Below the pieces are notes generated by a model, which saw only the letters and a program-made list of their open reading frames with translations, was not told where the DNA came from and searched no databases. A DNA stretch of 64,000 nt from Paenisporosarcina quisquiliarum_A (GTDB taxonomy: Bacteria > Bacillota > Bacilli > Bacillales_A > Planococcaceae), in assembly GCF_043641925.1 (NCBI RefSeq), contig NZ_JBHZRU010000001.1:124001-188000 (forward strand). The letters run 5' to 3'. The stretch's first letter is position 1, and each line of letters starts with the position of its first letter. The translations under genes were made by a program, and so were the position numbers. Shown here one piece after another: positions 32,585 through 40,206 of this stretch.

Positions 32585-32626
32585 AAAACATAGCTTTCGC
32601 CCTTTTCGGTGCAAGCTGTGTTTTTC
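32585..32626 (+). terminator. Second hairpin after trmFO; hairpin family copy 3
   Basis: AAAACATAGCTT (32585-32596) pairs with AAGCTGTGTTTT (32613-32624) with one wobble, then TCTAAT. The loop TTTTCGGTGC and arm match the rpmB terminator and, less exactly, the hairpin at 19019. Confidence 0.7.
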
Positions 32627-32729
32627 TAATACTTGTGTACATTTTCAACATTTGAACTCACATATAAAATGAAAAACTTGTCCTTGTACTCAAGACCAGT
32701 TGTGTTTCTCAAATGGAGGGGAATTCTTG

Positions 32730-33623
32730 ATGAGTCCAACCGAAGCACTTAATCAGTTTTTAAGTTATATTCAATTGGAAAAAAACTACTCGTCCCATAC
32801 GGTTCGTGAATATGAATCTGATATCGTTGAATTCTTCCATTTTCTTGAAGCGGAAGGCGTGACTGAATTAGAACAAGTTGAATATATTCATGCAAGACTT
32901 TACGTAACGAAAATGTATGAAAATAAATTATCTAGAACGACGATTTCAAGAAAAATCTCTGCAATTCGATCGTTCTATAAATTTGGGAATCGAGAATTTG
33001 GTTTTAAAGAAGATGCTTTTCGCTCCCTATATCATCCTAAAAAAGAGGAACGTCTTCCTCATTTTTTTTATGAAGAAGAAATGCAGGAATTATTTAAAGC
33101 TGCAGAAGGTGATTCATTACTCGACATTCGAAATCGAGCATTATTAGAACTGCTTTATGCGACAGGTATTCGAGTTAGTGAACTTACATCTCTAGAAGAA
33201 GTAGATATTGATTTGAGATTGGGTATATTACGAGTAATGGGAAAAGGTCGTAAAGAACGTTATTTACCTTTTGGCCAATTTGCCCATGATGCATTGGAAC
33301 AATATATAGAAGTGGCACGTCCTAAACTTATGAAACAAACAAAACATCAAGTGATCTTTACTAATATGCGAGGGGAACCATTAACTCCAAGAGGCGTAAG
33401 ATTTGTATTAAATGAGATGGTTAAAAAAGCTTCTCTGCATACAAAAATTTATCCTCATATGTTGCGACATACATTTGCGACGCACTTACTTAACAATGGT
33501 GCTGACTTACGTACAGTCCAAGAGTTACTTGGTCATTCTCAACTTTCTTCCACTCAAGTTTATACACATGTCACGAAAGAACACTTAAGGAAAACATATA
33601 TGAATGCACATCCACGTGCATAA
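32730..33623 (+). CDS. xerC: Tyrosine recombinase XerC (CodV)
   Basis: This 297-residue recombinase resolves chromosome dimers at dif with XerD. The N-terminal SAM-like domain is followed by the catalytic domain with arginine in TGIRVSEL, lysine in MGKGRKER, HMLRHTFATH (histidine and arginine), LGH, and the nucleophile tyrosine in STQVYTHV. ATG at 32730 follows TGGAGGGG; the frame upstream to 32700 runs through that site. It starts the xerC-hslV-hslU-codY group known from B. subtilis. Confidence 0.94.
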   Translation: MSPTEALNQFLSYIQLEKNYSSHTVREYESDIVEFFHFLEAEGVTELEQVEYIHARLYVTKMYENKLSRTTISRKISAIRSFYKFGNREFGFKEDAFRSLYHPKKEERLPHFFYEEEMQELFKAAEGDSLLDIRNRALLELLYATGIRVSELTSLEEVDIDLRLGILRVMGKGRKERYLPFGQFAHDALEQYIEVARPKLMKQTKHQVIFTNMRGEPLTPRGVRFVLNEMVKKASLHTKIYPHMLRHTFATHLLNNGADLRTVQELLGHSQLSSTQVYTHVTKEHLRKTYMNAHPRA

Positions 33624-33643
33624 CGAATAATGAGGTGAACTAA

Positions 33644-34192
33644 ATGGGTGAGATACATGCAACAACGATATTCGCTATTCAACATGCTGGAAAATCAGCC
33701 ATGTCAGGTGATGGTCAAGTAACGCTTGGCAATCAAGTTGTGATGAAACATACCGCAAAAAAAGTGAGACGATTATTTAATGGTCAAGTTTTGGCAGGGT
33801 TTGCAGGTTCAGTAGCGGATGCCTTTACGTTATTTGAAATGTTTGAAGCAAAGTTAATGGAGTATGATGGGAATTTGCAACGTGCTTCGGTTGAGTTAGC
33901 GAAACAATGGCGCGGCGATAAAATGCTAAGACGTCTAGAAGCAATGCTATTGGTAATGAATAAAGAAACTTTGCTATTAGTTTCTGGGACAGGTGAAGTA
34001 ATTGAACCAGATGACGGAATATTAGCAATTGGTTCTGGTGGTAACTTTGCATTAGCTGCAGGTAGAGCATTAAAACTATATGCTGGTGAGACAATGACTG
34101 CCGAACAAATTGCAAAAGCAGCATTAACCACTGCAGCCGATATATGTGTATTCACAAATCATGAAATAATTGTGGAGGCGTTGAATGAATGA
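33644..34192 (+). CDS. hslV: ATP-dependent protease subunit HslV (ClpQ)
   Basis: This 182-residue proteasome-like peptidase works with HslU. The core is normal (SAMSGDGQVTLG, LAGFAGSVADAFTLFE, AIGSGGNFALAAGRAL). The start is MGEIHATTIFA, so after removal of methionine the N-terminus would be glycine. E. coli HslV starts at a catalytic threonine and B. subtilis ClpQ at a serine. Here the homologous threonine pair is at residues 7-8 (ATT), so either five residues are trimmed or another nucleophile is used. The start codon is fixed by GAGGTG upstream. It overlaps hslU by 4 bases. Confidence 0.95.
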   Translation: MGEIHATTIFAIQHAGKSAMSGDGQVTLGNQVVMKHTAKKVRRLFNGQVLAGFAGSVADAFTLFEMFEAKLMEYDGNLQRASVELAKQWRGDKMLRRLEAMLLVMNKETLLLVSGTGEVIEPDDGILAIGSGGNFALAAGRALKLYAGETMTAEQIAKAALTTAADICVFTNHEIIVEALNE

Positions 34193-35580
34193 GTAAACAT
34201 CTAACCCCTAAACAAATAACTGAGCATTTGGATCGTTATATTGTCGGACAAAAGGATGCGAAAAAATCGGTTGCTGTTGCCTTACGAAATCGCTATCGCA
34301 GAAGTTTGTTGTCTGATGAAATGAAAAATGAAGTTATTCCTAAAAACATATTAATGATTGGTCCTACTGGAGTTGGTAAGACTGAAATTGCACGTAGAAT
34401 TGCCAAGTTAACAAAGGCTCCATTCATTAAAGTTGAAGCAACCAAGTTCACAGAAGTAGGTTATGTAGGAAGAGATGTAGAGTCCATGGTTCGAGATCTT
34501 ACTGAAACTTCGGTGCGCTTAGTTAAAGAAGAAATGATGGAAGCAGTGAAAAGCCAAGCTGAACGCTTGGCGAATGATGCCATTGTTCGATTATTAGTTC
34601 CTTCATTAAAAAAGAAGCATGAAGGACAAAATCCTTTTGAAATGCTTTTTGGCCAAAAGGCTGAACAAGAAGAAACTAATAATGATGATACAGAAGTTCG
34701 TTTAAAACGGTCACAAATAGCGGAAGATTTAAGAGACGGCAAGCTTGAGGAAGAATGGGTAAATGTAGAGGTAACTGAACAGTCTCCATCACTCTTTGAC
34801 GCATTCCAAGGGTCAGGGATGGAGAACATGGGTCAAAACATGCAAGATGCCTTTTCAAATCTCATGCCGAAGAAAAAGAAAAAACGTCGTGTTCAAGTTA
34901 AAGATGCTAGACGAATTTTAACAATTGAAGAAGCTGGTAAATTAATTGATAATGAAGAACTATCTCAAAAGGCAGTCGAACGTGCGGAGCAGTCTGGGAT
35001 TATCTTTATTGATGAGATTGATAAAATTGCAAGCAAGGGTGGAGCGGGATCCTCTGCAGATGTTTCAAGAGAAGGTGTCCAGCGAGATATATTGCCAATC
35101 GTTGAAGGCTCAACGGTTCAAACGAAGCATGGGATTGTTAAAACTGATTATATGTTGTTCATTGCTGCAGGAGCTTTCCATACGGCAAAACCATCAGATT
35201 TGATACCTGAACTACAAGGAAGATTCCCTGTTCGTGTAGAACTTGAAAAGTTAACCAAAGATGATTTTGTTAGAATTTTAAAAGAACCGGATCATTCGTT
35301 AATTCGTCAATATAAATCACTTCTAGAAACAGAAGGAGTGACTATTGAGTTTACTGATGAAGCTATTACTCGAATTGCAGAAATTGCGACGGAAGTAAAC
35401 CAAGAAACTGACAACATTGGCGCTAGAAGATTGCACACGATATTAGAAAAGTTATTAGAGGAACTCTCTTTTGAAGCTTCTGAAATATCACCCGCACATA
35501 TCGACATTACGCCAGGCTATGTCGATCAAAAATTAGGAAATATCGTAAAAAACAAAGATTTGTCACAATTTATTTTGTAA
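34189..35580 (+). CDS. hslU: ATP-dependent protease ATPase subunit HslU (ClpY)
   Basis: This 463-residue AAA+ unfoldase feeds substrates to HslV. Walker A is GPTGVGKT (58-65), followed by VGYVGRDVESMVRDL. A long charged I domain spans about 110-250 (with EQEETNNDDTE and KKKKKRRVQVKD). Walker B is IIFIDEIDKIA and sensor 2 is GARRLHT. The C-terminus ends DLSQFIL, as expected for docking into HslV. It is coupled to hslV. Confidence 0.97.
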   Translation: MSKHLTPKQITEHLDRYIVGQKDAKKSVAVALRNRYRRSLLSDEMKNEVIPKNILMIGPTGVGKTEIARRIAKLTKAPFIKVEATKFTEVGYVGRDVESMVRDLTETSVRLVKEEMMEAVKSQAERLANDAIVRLLVPSLKKKHEGQNPFEMLFGQKAEQEETNNDDTEVRLKRSQIAEDLRDGKLEEEWVNVEVTEQSPSLFDAFQGSGMENMGQNMQDAFSNLMPKKKKKRRVQVKDARRILTIEEAGKLIDNEELSQKAVERAEQSGIIFIDEIDKIASKGGAGSSADVSREGVQRDILPIVEGSTVQTKHGIVKTDYMLFIAAGAFHTAKPSDLIPELQGRFPVRVELEKLTKDDFVRILKEPDHSLIRQYKSLLETEGVTIEFTDEAITRIAEIATEVNQETDNIGARRLHTILEKLLEELSFEASEISPAHIDITPGYVDQKLGNIVKNKDLSQFIL

Positions 35581-35600
35581 TGTATGATAAATCTATATCA

Positions 35601-35629
35601 TTGAAGATTAAAAACCTTTAGAATATTGA
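35601..35629 (+). promoter_or_regulatory. Possible promoter of codY
   Basis: TTGAAG (35601-35606) and TATTGA (35624-35629) are 17 bases apart in the 84-base gap after hslU. No terminator lies between the genes, so codY may also be read from upstream. Confidence 0.4.
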
Positions 35630-35664
35630 ATAAATAGCAGTTTAAATCACAGGAGGCCAATTAG

Positions 35665-36444
35665 ATGAATTTATTAGCAAAAACAAGAAAGATTAACTCG
35701 ATGCTGCAAGGCTCGGCGACAAAGCAAGTGAACTTTAAAGAAATGTCGACTACATTAAGCAACGTAATCGAATGTAATGTTTTTATCGTAAGTCGTAAAG
35801 GTAAATTATTAGGTTTCGACATTAATCAACAGATTGAAAATGAACGTATGATTAAAATGATGGAAGAGCGTCAATTCCCTGAAGAATACACAAAAAACTT
35901 GTTCCATGTAAATGAAACTTCTTCAAATTTAGATGTATATAGCGAACATACTGTTTTCCCTGTTGAGAACCGCGAACTATTTAAAGATGGCTTAACAACA
36001 ATCGTTCCAATCATTGGTGGCGGTGAAAGATTAGGTACGTTAATCCTTGGTCGTTTAAAAGAAGAATTCCAAGATGACGATTTAATCCTTGGTGAATATG
36101 GCGCAACTGTTGTTGGTATGGAAATCCTTCGTGAAAAATCTGAAGAGATTGAAGTAGAAGCACGTACGAAAGCTGTAGTTCAAATGGCAATCAACTCACT
36201 ATCATATAGTGAACTTGAAGCAATTGAGCATATCTTTGAAGAGCTTGATGGTAACGAAGGTTTGTTAGTAGCATCGAAAATTGCTGACAGAGTTGGTATT
36301 ACTCGATCAGTAATTGTAAATGCTTTGCGTAAATTAGAAAGTGCTGGTGTTATCGAATCTCGTTCATTAGGTATGAAAGGAACTTACATTAAAGTGTTAA
36401 ATGATAAGTTCTTAAATGAATTAGCTCAATTAAAATTAAAATAA
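35665..36444 (+). CDS. codY: Global transcription regulator CodY
   Basis: This 259-residue repressor senses branched-chain amino acids and GTP. The N-terminal GAF domain covers about 1-150. The C-terminal winged helix-turn-helix contains ASKIADRVGITRSVIVNALR and ends KLESAGVIESRSLGMKGT. AGGAGGCC precedes the ATG. It sits directly upstream of the fla/che operon, as in B. subtilis, though here the two are parted by 929 bases of repeats and terminators. Confidence 0.97.
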   Translation: MNLLAKTRKINSMLQGSATKQVNFKEMSTTLSNVIECNVFIVSRKGKLLGFDINQQIENERMIKMMEERQFPEEYTKNLFHVNETSSNLDVYSEHTVFPVENRELFKDGLTTIVPIIGGGERLGTLILGRLKEEFQDDDLILGEYGATVVGMEILREKSEEIEVEARTKAVVQMAINSLSYSELEAIEHIFEELDGNEGLLVASKIADRVGITRSVIVNALRKLESAGVIESRSLGMKGTYIKVLNDKFLNELAQLKLK

Positions 36445-36455
36445 GATTTATCAAT

Positions 36456-36512
36456 GAAGGGGCTGTCTTAAAAGTCATAGTAAATGACTTTTAAGGGCAG
36501 ACCTCTTTTTTT
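36456..36512 (+). terminator. Terminator of codY
   Basis: CTGTCTTAAAAGTCAT (about 36463-36478) pairs with ATGACTTTTAAGGGCAG (36484-36500), and the outer GGGG pairs with CCTC, followed by seven T. The GGGCTGTCTTAAAAG form resembles a repeat that is common in Bacillales. Confidence 0.9.
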
Positions 36513-36524
36513 GCAAATGACATA

Positions 36525-36648
36525 GTCGATTTCCGTTTTAGGCGGACGCGTTCCGCGGGGCGGGTGGTGAGTCTCCTCGTCGCAAGCTCCTGTGCGGTCT
36601 CACCAGTCCCACTAATCCCGCAGGAGTCGCCGCCTGCCACTACAATCT
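36525..36648 (-). repeat. GC-rich intergenic repeat, copy C
   Basis: Read on the minus strand it has AGGCGGCGACTCCTGCGGGA, a long GC-rich middle, then GCGGAACGCGTCCGCCT and CGGAAATCGA. The ends GGCGGCGACTCC and GCGTCCGC match copies A and B, in the opposite orientation. The middle is different, so it is a subfamily. Confidence 0.8.
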
Positions 36649-36671
36649 ATATAAAAGGTTTAATCGCCACT

Positions 36672-36695
36672 TCCATTCCAATCAACTGAAATTGA
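36672..36695 (-). repeat. Outer end of a repeat element, minus orientation
   Basis: The reverse complement begins TCAATTTCAGTTGATTGG and matches the last 24 bases of the window (63977-64000) at 23 of 24 positions, in the opposite orientation. Confidence 0.8.
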
Positions 36696-36909
36696 TGTGA
36701 ATTAATAAATATGAATAAGCTTATCTAATAGTAAGGCAATCTACAACATAAATAAACGTGTAAGTAATGGTTATATGCCTAATTTATTAATACTGTAATT
36801 CAAATTCAATTGTAATAGGGGATTATTTCACGAAATACCCACTTGAAAAATCATTTTTGTAGTATCTCTAATAGCATTTATAAACTTAATCCTTCAAACT
36901 ATTTTGTAA

Positions 36910-37049
36910 GAAGGTGGTTGGCTATTTCTGAAGACTCCTGCGGAAAAACGAAACACGCTAGACCCCACAGGGGCAGTTGTCAAAGACAGCTGACTCGAGG
37001 AGGCTTGCGTTTCGTCCGCGGAAAGCGAAAGAAATAGCCAACCACCTTC
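36910..37049. repeat. 140-base element with perfect 20-base inverted ends
   Basis: GAAGGTGGTTGGCTATTTCT (36910-36929) and its exact reverse complement AGAAATAGCCAACCACCTTC (37030-37049) bound a GC-rich interior. The interior carries CTAGACCCC and CGTCCGCGGAAAGCG, relating it to the GC-rich repeats. It has no coding sequence, so it looks like a MITE-type element. A half copy in the opposite orientation is at 63713-63760. Confidence 0.85.
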
Positions 37050-37093
37050 ATTTTACATAATGTTATTTAATCTATTATTATTTTCAACTGTCT

Positions 37094-37129
37094 AAAAACC
37101 ACAGAGAATTCCATCTCTGTGGTTTTTTT
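37094..37129. terminator. Strong bidirectional terminator with no gene upstream
   Basis: AAAAACCACAGAGA (37094-37107) pairs perfectly with TCTCTGTGGTTTTT (37114-37127) around ATTCCA, with A and T tails on either side. It lies 650 bases beyond codY and insulates the fla/che operon. Confidence 0.88.
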
Positions 37130-37169
37130 GTTATAGTTTTATCAGAAGATTCTCTTAATTACATGATAT

Positions 37170-37199
37170 TCCGACAAATTATCGTCTTATTCGACAAAT
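37170..37199 (-). promoter_or_regulatory. Two tandem Spo0A-box-like sites upstream of flgB
   Basis: CGACAAAT occurs at 37172-37179 and 37192-37199, exactly 20 bases apart. Read on the minus strand, the second is a perfect 0A box (TGTCGAA, from TTCGACA at 37190-37196); the first has one mismatch (TCCGACA). They lie about 110-140 bases before the proposed flgB promoter. Confidence 0.45.
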
Positions 37200-37309
37200 A
37201 GGAGTTGGGAATGACCGTCTTGTAGAAAAAAGTTCAAATAAATCGAAAAAACAGTCATTATGGACTATTAAAAACTACATAATGTTCATAGACACTATAT
37301 TACATCTTC

Positions 37310-37337
37310 TTTACAATGAGATAGAAAGTGTTATTAA
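37310..37337 (+). promoter_or_regulatory. Possible promoter of the fla/che operon
   Basis: TTTACA (37310-37315) and TATTAA (37332-37337), with 16 bases between, would start transcription about 30 bases before the flgB ribosome site. No sigma-D type sequence was found here. Confidence 0.35.
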
Positions 37338-37373
37338 AACGTAATGTTACAGGAAAAGAATGGGGTGAAGTAT

Positions 37374-37763
37374 TTGAGTTTATTTGGTGGAACCATACAA
37401 AACTTAGAGAACGGACTAGCATATGCGAGTGTGAAACAAAAAACAATTGCACAAAACATTGCAAATGTCGACACTCCAAATTATAAGTCGAAGGATGTCA
37501 GTTTTGCACAGATGTTTTCTGATGCAAAGCAGTCGTCGATGGCGGCATACCGGACAGATACCAAGCATTTTGATTTTAAAATGCGTGATTATTCTCCGGG
37601 TGTTTTTAGTTATACGAATATGCGTTACCGACAAAATGGTAACGGTGTTGACATGGATAAAGAACAAGCAAATCTAGCAACCAATCAAATTTACTATAAT
37701 GCATTGATAGATAGAGTGAGTGGCAAATTGAATTCACTCCAAACAGTTATTAAAGGAGGCTAA
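37374..37763 (+). CDS. flgB: Flagellar basal-body rod protein FlgB
   Basis: This 129-residue proximal rod protein begins MSLFGGTIQNLENGLAYASV when started at TTG 37374, the same length and start as the B. subtilis protein. GGGGTGAAG is placed correctly before it. The ATG at 37344 in frame would add ten unlikely residues and lacks a ribosome site. The signature QKTIAQNIANVDTPNYK is present. It is the first gene of the fla/che operon; its stop adjoins flgC. Confidence 0.95.
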   Translation: MSLFGGTIQNLENGLAYASVKQKTIAQNIANVDTPNYKSKDVSFAQMFSDAKQSSMAAYRTDTKHFDFKMRDYSPGVFSYTNMRYRQNGNGVDMDKEQANLATNQIYYNALIDRVSGKLNSLQTVIKGG

Positions 37764-37768
37764 TGAAC

Positions 37769-38230
37769 ATGAGTATCTTCCATAGTATGAATACAACTGC
37801 ATCAGCCTTAACATCTCAAAGATTACGTATGGACGTTATTTCTTCTAATATGGCCAATGTAGACACCACTCGTGGACGTTTAGTCAATGGTGAGTGGGAG
37901 CCGTATCGCAGGAAATCGGTTACGTTGAAACCTCTTGAAGGACAGTTTTCATCTTTCTTGAATGTTGCTGTTGGACATTCAAGTAAAGGACAAGTTGGGA
38001 ATGGTGTTAAAGTTTCTAGGATCAACGAAGATAGAGAAACGCCATTTAAACTAGTATTTGATCCGAGTCATCCTGACGCCGACGAAAATGGATATGTAGA
38101 AATGCCAAACGTTGACCCTCTAAGAGAAATGGTCGATTTGATTTCTGCAACACGTTCATATGAAGCAAATGTCACAGTCTTCAATGCCAATAAAGCGATG
38201 TTGACGAAAGCGTTAGAAATCGGGAAATAA
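37769..38230 (+). CDS. flgC: Flagellar basal-body rod protein FlgC
   Basis: This 153-residue proximal rod protein begins MSIFHSMNTTASALTSQRLR and has SSNMANVDTTRG and the C-terminal DLISATRSYEANVTVFNA. ATG at 37769 is preferred over 37763 because AAAGGAGG is 9 bases before it. It lies between flgB and fliE. Confidence 0.95.
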   Translation: MSIFHSMNTTASALTSQRLRMDVISSNMANVDTTRGRLVNGEWEPYRRKSVTLKPLEGQFSSFLNVAVGHSSKGQVGNGVKVSRINEDRETPFKLVFDPSHPDADENGYVEMPNVDPLREMVDLISATRSYEANVTVFNANKAMLTKALEIGK

Positions 38231-38252
38231 CGGTAAAGAAAGGAAGTAAAAA

Positions 38253-38558
38253 ATGCCAATACAACCATTATCACTTTTAACACCAGTTCAACAACCGGTG
38301 CCAAATATCATGCAAAAAACGACTCCCTATGAAGCACAACAACAATTTGGAGCGATGTTAAAAGATGCAATATCAAATGTAAATGCTCAACAAAAAGTGT
38401 CTGACACAATGACTGATAAATTAATCCGTGGTGAACAAGTCGAGCTACACGATGTAATGATCGCTTCTCAAAAAGCAAGCATTATGCTAAGTGGAACGAT
38501 GGAAGTTCGTAACAAGGTGATTGAAGCGTATCAGGAAATTATGCGTATGAGTGTCTAA
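38253..38558 (+). CDS. fliE: Flagellar hook-basal body protein FliE
   Basis: This 101-residue protein joins the MS ring to the rod. The block LIRGEQVELHDVMIASQKAS near residues 61-80 and the end KVIEAYQEIMRMSV are typical. AAAGGAAG precedes the ATG. It follows flgC by 22 bases. Confidence 0.95.
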   Translation: MPIQPLSLLTPVQQPVPNIMQKTTPYEAQQQFGAMLKDAISNVNAQQKVSDTMTDKLIRGEQVELHDVMIASQKASIMLSGTMEVRNKVIEAYQEIMRMSV

Positions 38559-38607
38559 TATATTTCTGATTTAGTCATGACTCACTCACCAGTACCGGGG
38601 GATTAAA

Positions 38608-40191
38608 ATGAATGAACGTATAACAAAATTTAAAAATGATATGACCCTCTTTTGGAGGAGCCGCACAAAAACGCAAAAGGGCACATTAATTGGAACAATC
38701 TTAGGTGTGATCATCCTCGCTGCAGCTGTTACTTTTTTTGCGACAAAAACTGAATTTGTCCCATTATTTAAGGATGTATCTACAGCAGAAATTGGTCGTA
38801 TTAAAGAGACACTGGATGCTCAAGGAGTTCCAAATGAGATTGCTCCTGGCGGGACGACTATATTGGTTCCATCTGAACAGGTTGATTCATTACTTGTCCA
38901 AATGGCGGCAGAAGGTTTTCCTCAATCAGGAACGATTGACTACTCCTTCTTCTCACAAAATGCTGGATTTGGTATGACAGATAATGAGTTTAACGTGCTA
39001 AAGCTAGCATCCACTCAAACAGAACTTTCAAACCTATTAAAAAGCATCCAAGGCGTGAAAGATGCTCGAGTCATGATTACATTGCCTGAAGAAGGCGTAT
39101 TTTTAACACAAGCAACCGAAGCAGCAAGTGCTTCAATCGTTTTAAACACAGAACCTGGCTATCAATTTGAAGAACCTCAAATTTTAGCTATGTATAACTT
39201 AGTTTCGAAGAGTGTTCCGAACTTATCTACAGAAAATATTGTTATTACCAATCAATACTTTGAGTATTTCGATTTGAATAAACCTCAGACCGCTGGTTCA
39301 TCTGTTATGGATCAAATGGCCATTAAGAAAACCATTGAACGAGATTTACAAAGACAAGTTCAAACAATGCTAGGTACATTAATGGGTCAAGACAAAGTAA
39401 TTGTCTCAGTTACAACCGATATCGATTTCCAAAAAGAAAATCGTGAAGAAAACTTAGTTGAACCTGTTGATGAAGAGAATATGGAAGGCATTCAAATAAG
39501 TGCACAACGTATTTCCGAAACCTTTACAGGAAATTCACCGGTTGAAGGTGGCACTCCTGAAGGAGAAGATCCAACTGACAATTTCACCAATTATGTTGAA
39601 GGTGGAGCAGGTAGTGGGGATTATGAAAAAATCGAAGAGACGATTAATAATGAAGTAAACCGAATTCGTAAAGAGATTGTAGAAAGTCCATATAAGATTC
39701 GTGATATTGGACTTCAAGTAATGGTTGAACCGCCAAACCCAGAAGATATTGCTTCGTTACCAGATGGTGTTGAGCAAGATATTGAACAAATACTTGCCAC
39801 AATCGTTCGTACGACGATTGACAAAGATGCAGTCGGTCAATTAACGGAAGAACAAGTGGGAGAAAAAATTGTTGTATCTGTACAACCATTCAATGGGAAG
39901 GCTACAGAACTTGCAAACACAGAACCGATTATTCCTTGGTGGGTGTTTGTCGTAGGCGGAATTTTATTCGCAGTTATATTACTTCTAGTATTCTTTATGT
40001 TCCGTTCTAGAAAATCAAAACAAGAAGATTTGCTTTTACTTGAAGAACAAAGAGAAGAATTTAACGTGGCAGATATTAATTCAGAAAAAGAAACGGAAGC
40101 TACATTGCGTCGTAAGCAATTAGAAAAAATGGCGAAAGATAAGCCAGATGATTTTGCTAAATTACTTCGCACTTGGATTGCTGAAGATTAA
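38608..40191 (+). CDS. fliF: Flagellar MS-ring protein FliF
   Basis: This 527-residue protein builds the MS ring in the membrane. Membrane helices lie near residues 24-46 (GTILGVIILAAAVTFFA) and 444-465 (WVFVVGGILFAVILLLVFFM). Between them are the ring-building motifs, for example GFGMTDNEFNVLKLASTQTE. The cytoplasmic tail that binds FliG is at the C-terminus (DKPDDFAKLLRTWIAED). The acidic, glycine-rich insert around GGTPEGEDPTDN is usual. Confidence 0.96.
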   Translation: MNERITKFKNDMTLFWRSRTKTQKGTLIGTILGVIILAAAVTFFATKTEFVPLFKDVSTAEIGRIKETLDAQGVPNEIAPGGTTILVPSEQVDSLLVQMAAEGFPQSGTIDYSFFSQNAGFGMTDNEFNVLKLASTQTELSNLLKSIQGVKDARVMITLPEEGVFLTQATEAASASIVLNTEPGYQFEEPQILAMYNLVSKSVPNLSTENIVITNQYFEYFDLNKPQTAGSSVMDQMAIKKTIERDLQRQVQTMLGTLMGQDKVIVSVTTDIDFQKENREENLVEPVDEENMEGIQISAQRISETFTGNSPVEGGTPEGEDPTDNFTNYVEGGAGSGDYEKIEETINNEVNRIRKEIVESPYKIRDIGLQVMVEPPNPEDIASLPDGVEQDIEQILATIVRTTIDKDAVGQLTEEQVGEKIVVSVQPFNGKATELANTEPIIPWWVFVVGGILFAVILLLVFFMFRSRKSKQEDLLLLEEQREEFNVADINSEKETEATLRRKQLEKMAKDKPDDFAKLLRTWIAED

Positions 40192-40206
40192 TGGGGGGTT
40201 CGGCTG

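Larger units (their letters stand above)
36445..37373. other. Gene-poor gap between codY and flgB
   Basis: This 929-base gap holds the codY terminator, GC-rich repeat copy C (36525-36648), an outer repeat end (36672-36695), about 214 AT-rich bases with nothing recognisable (36696-36909), a 140-base element with perfect 20-base inverted ends (36910-37049), a second strong terminator, tandem Spo0A-like boxes and a weak promoter. A 64-codon frame at 36843-37037 overlaps the repeat and is rejected. Confidence 0.85.

Noticed and set aside
34136..34146. GCCGATAT inside hslV as a sigma-D promoter
   Set aside because: It lies within coding sequence for a conserved segment (AADIC) and no TAAA is placed correctly.
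36843..37037. Open frame of 64 codons between codY and flgB
   Set aside because: It reads into the 140-base inverted-end element and has no ribosome site.
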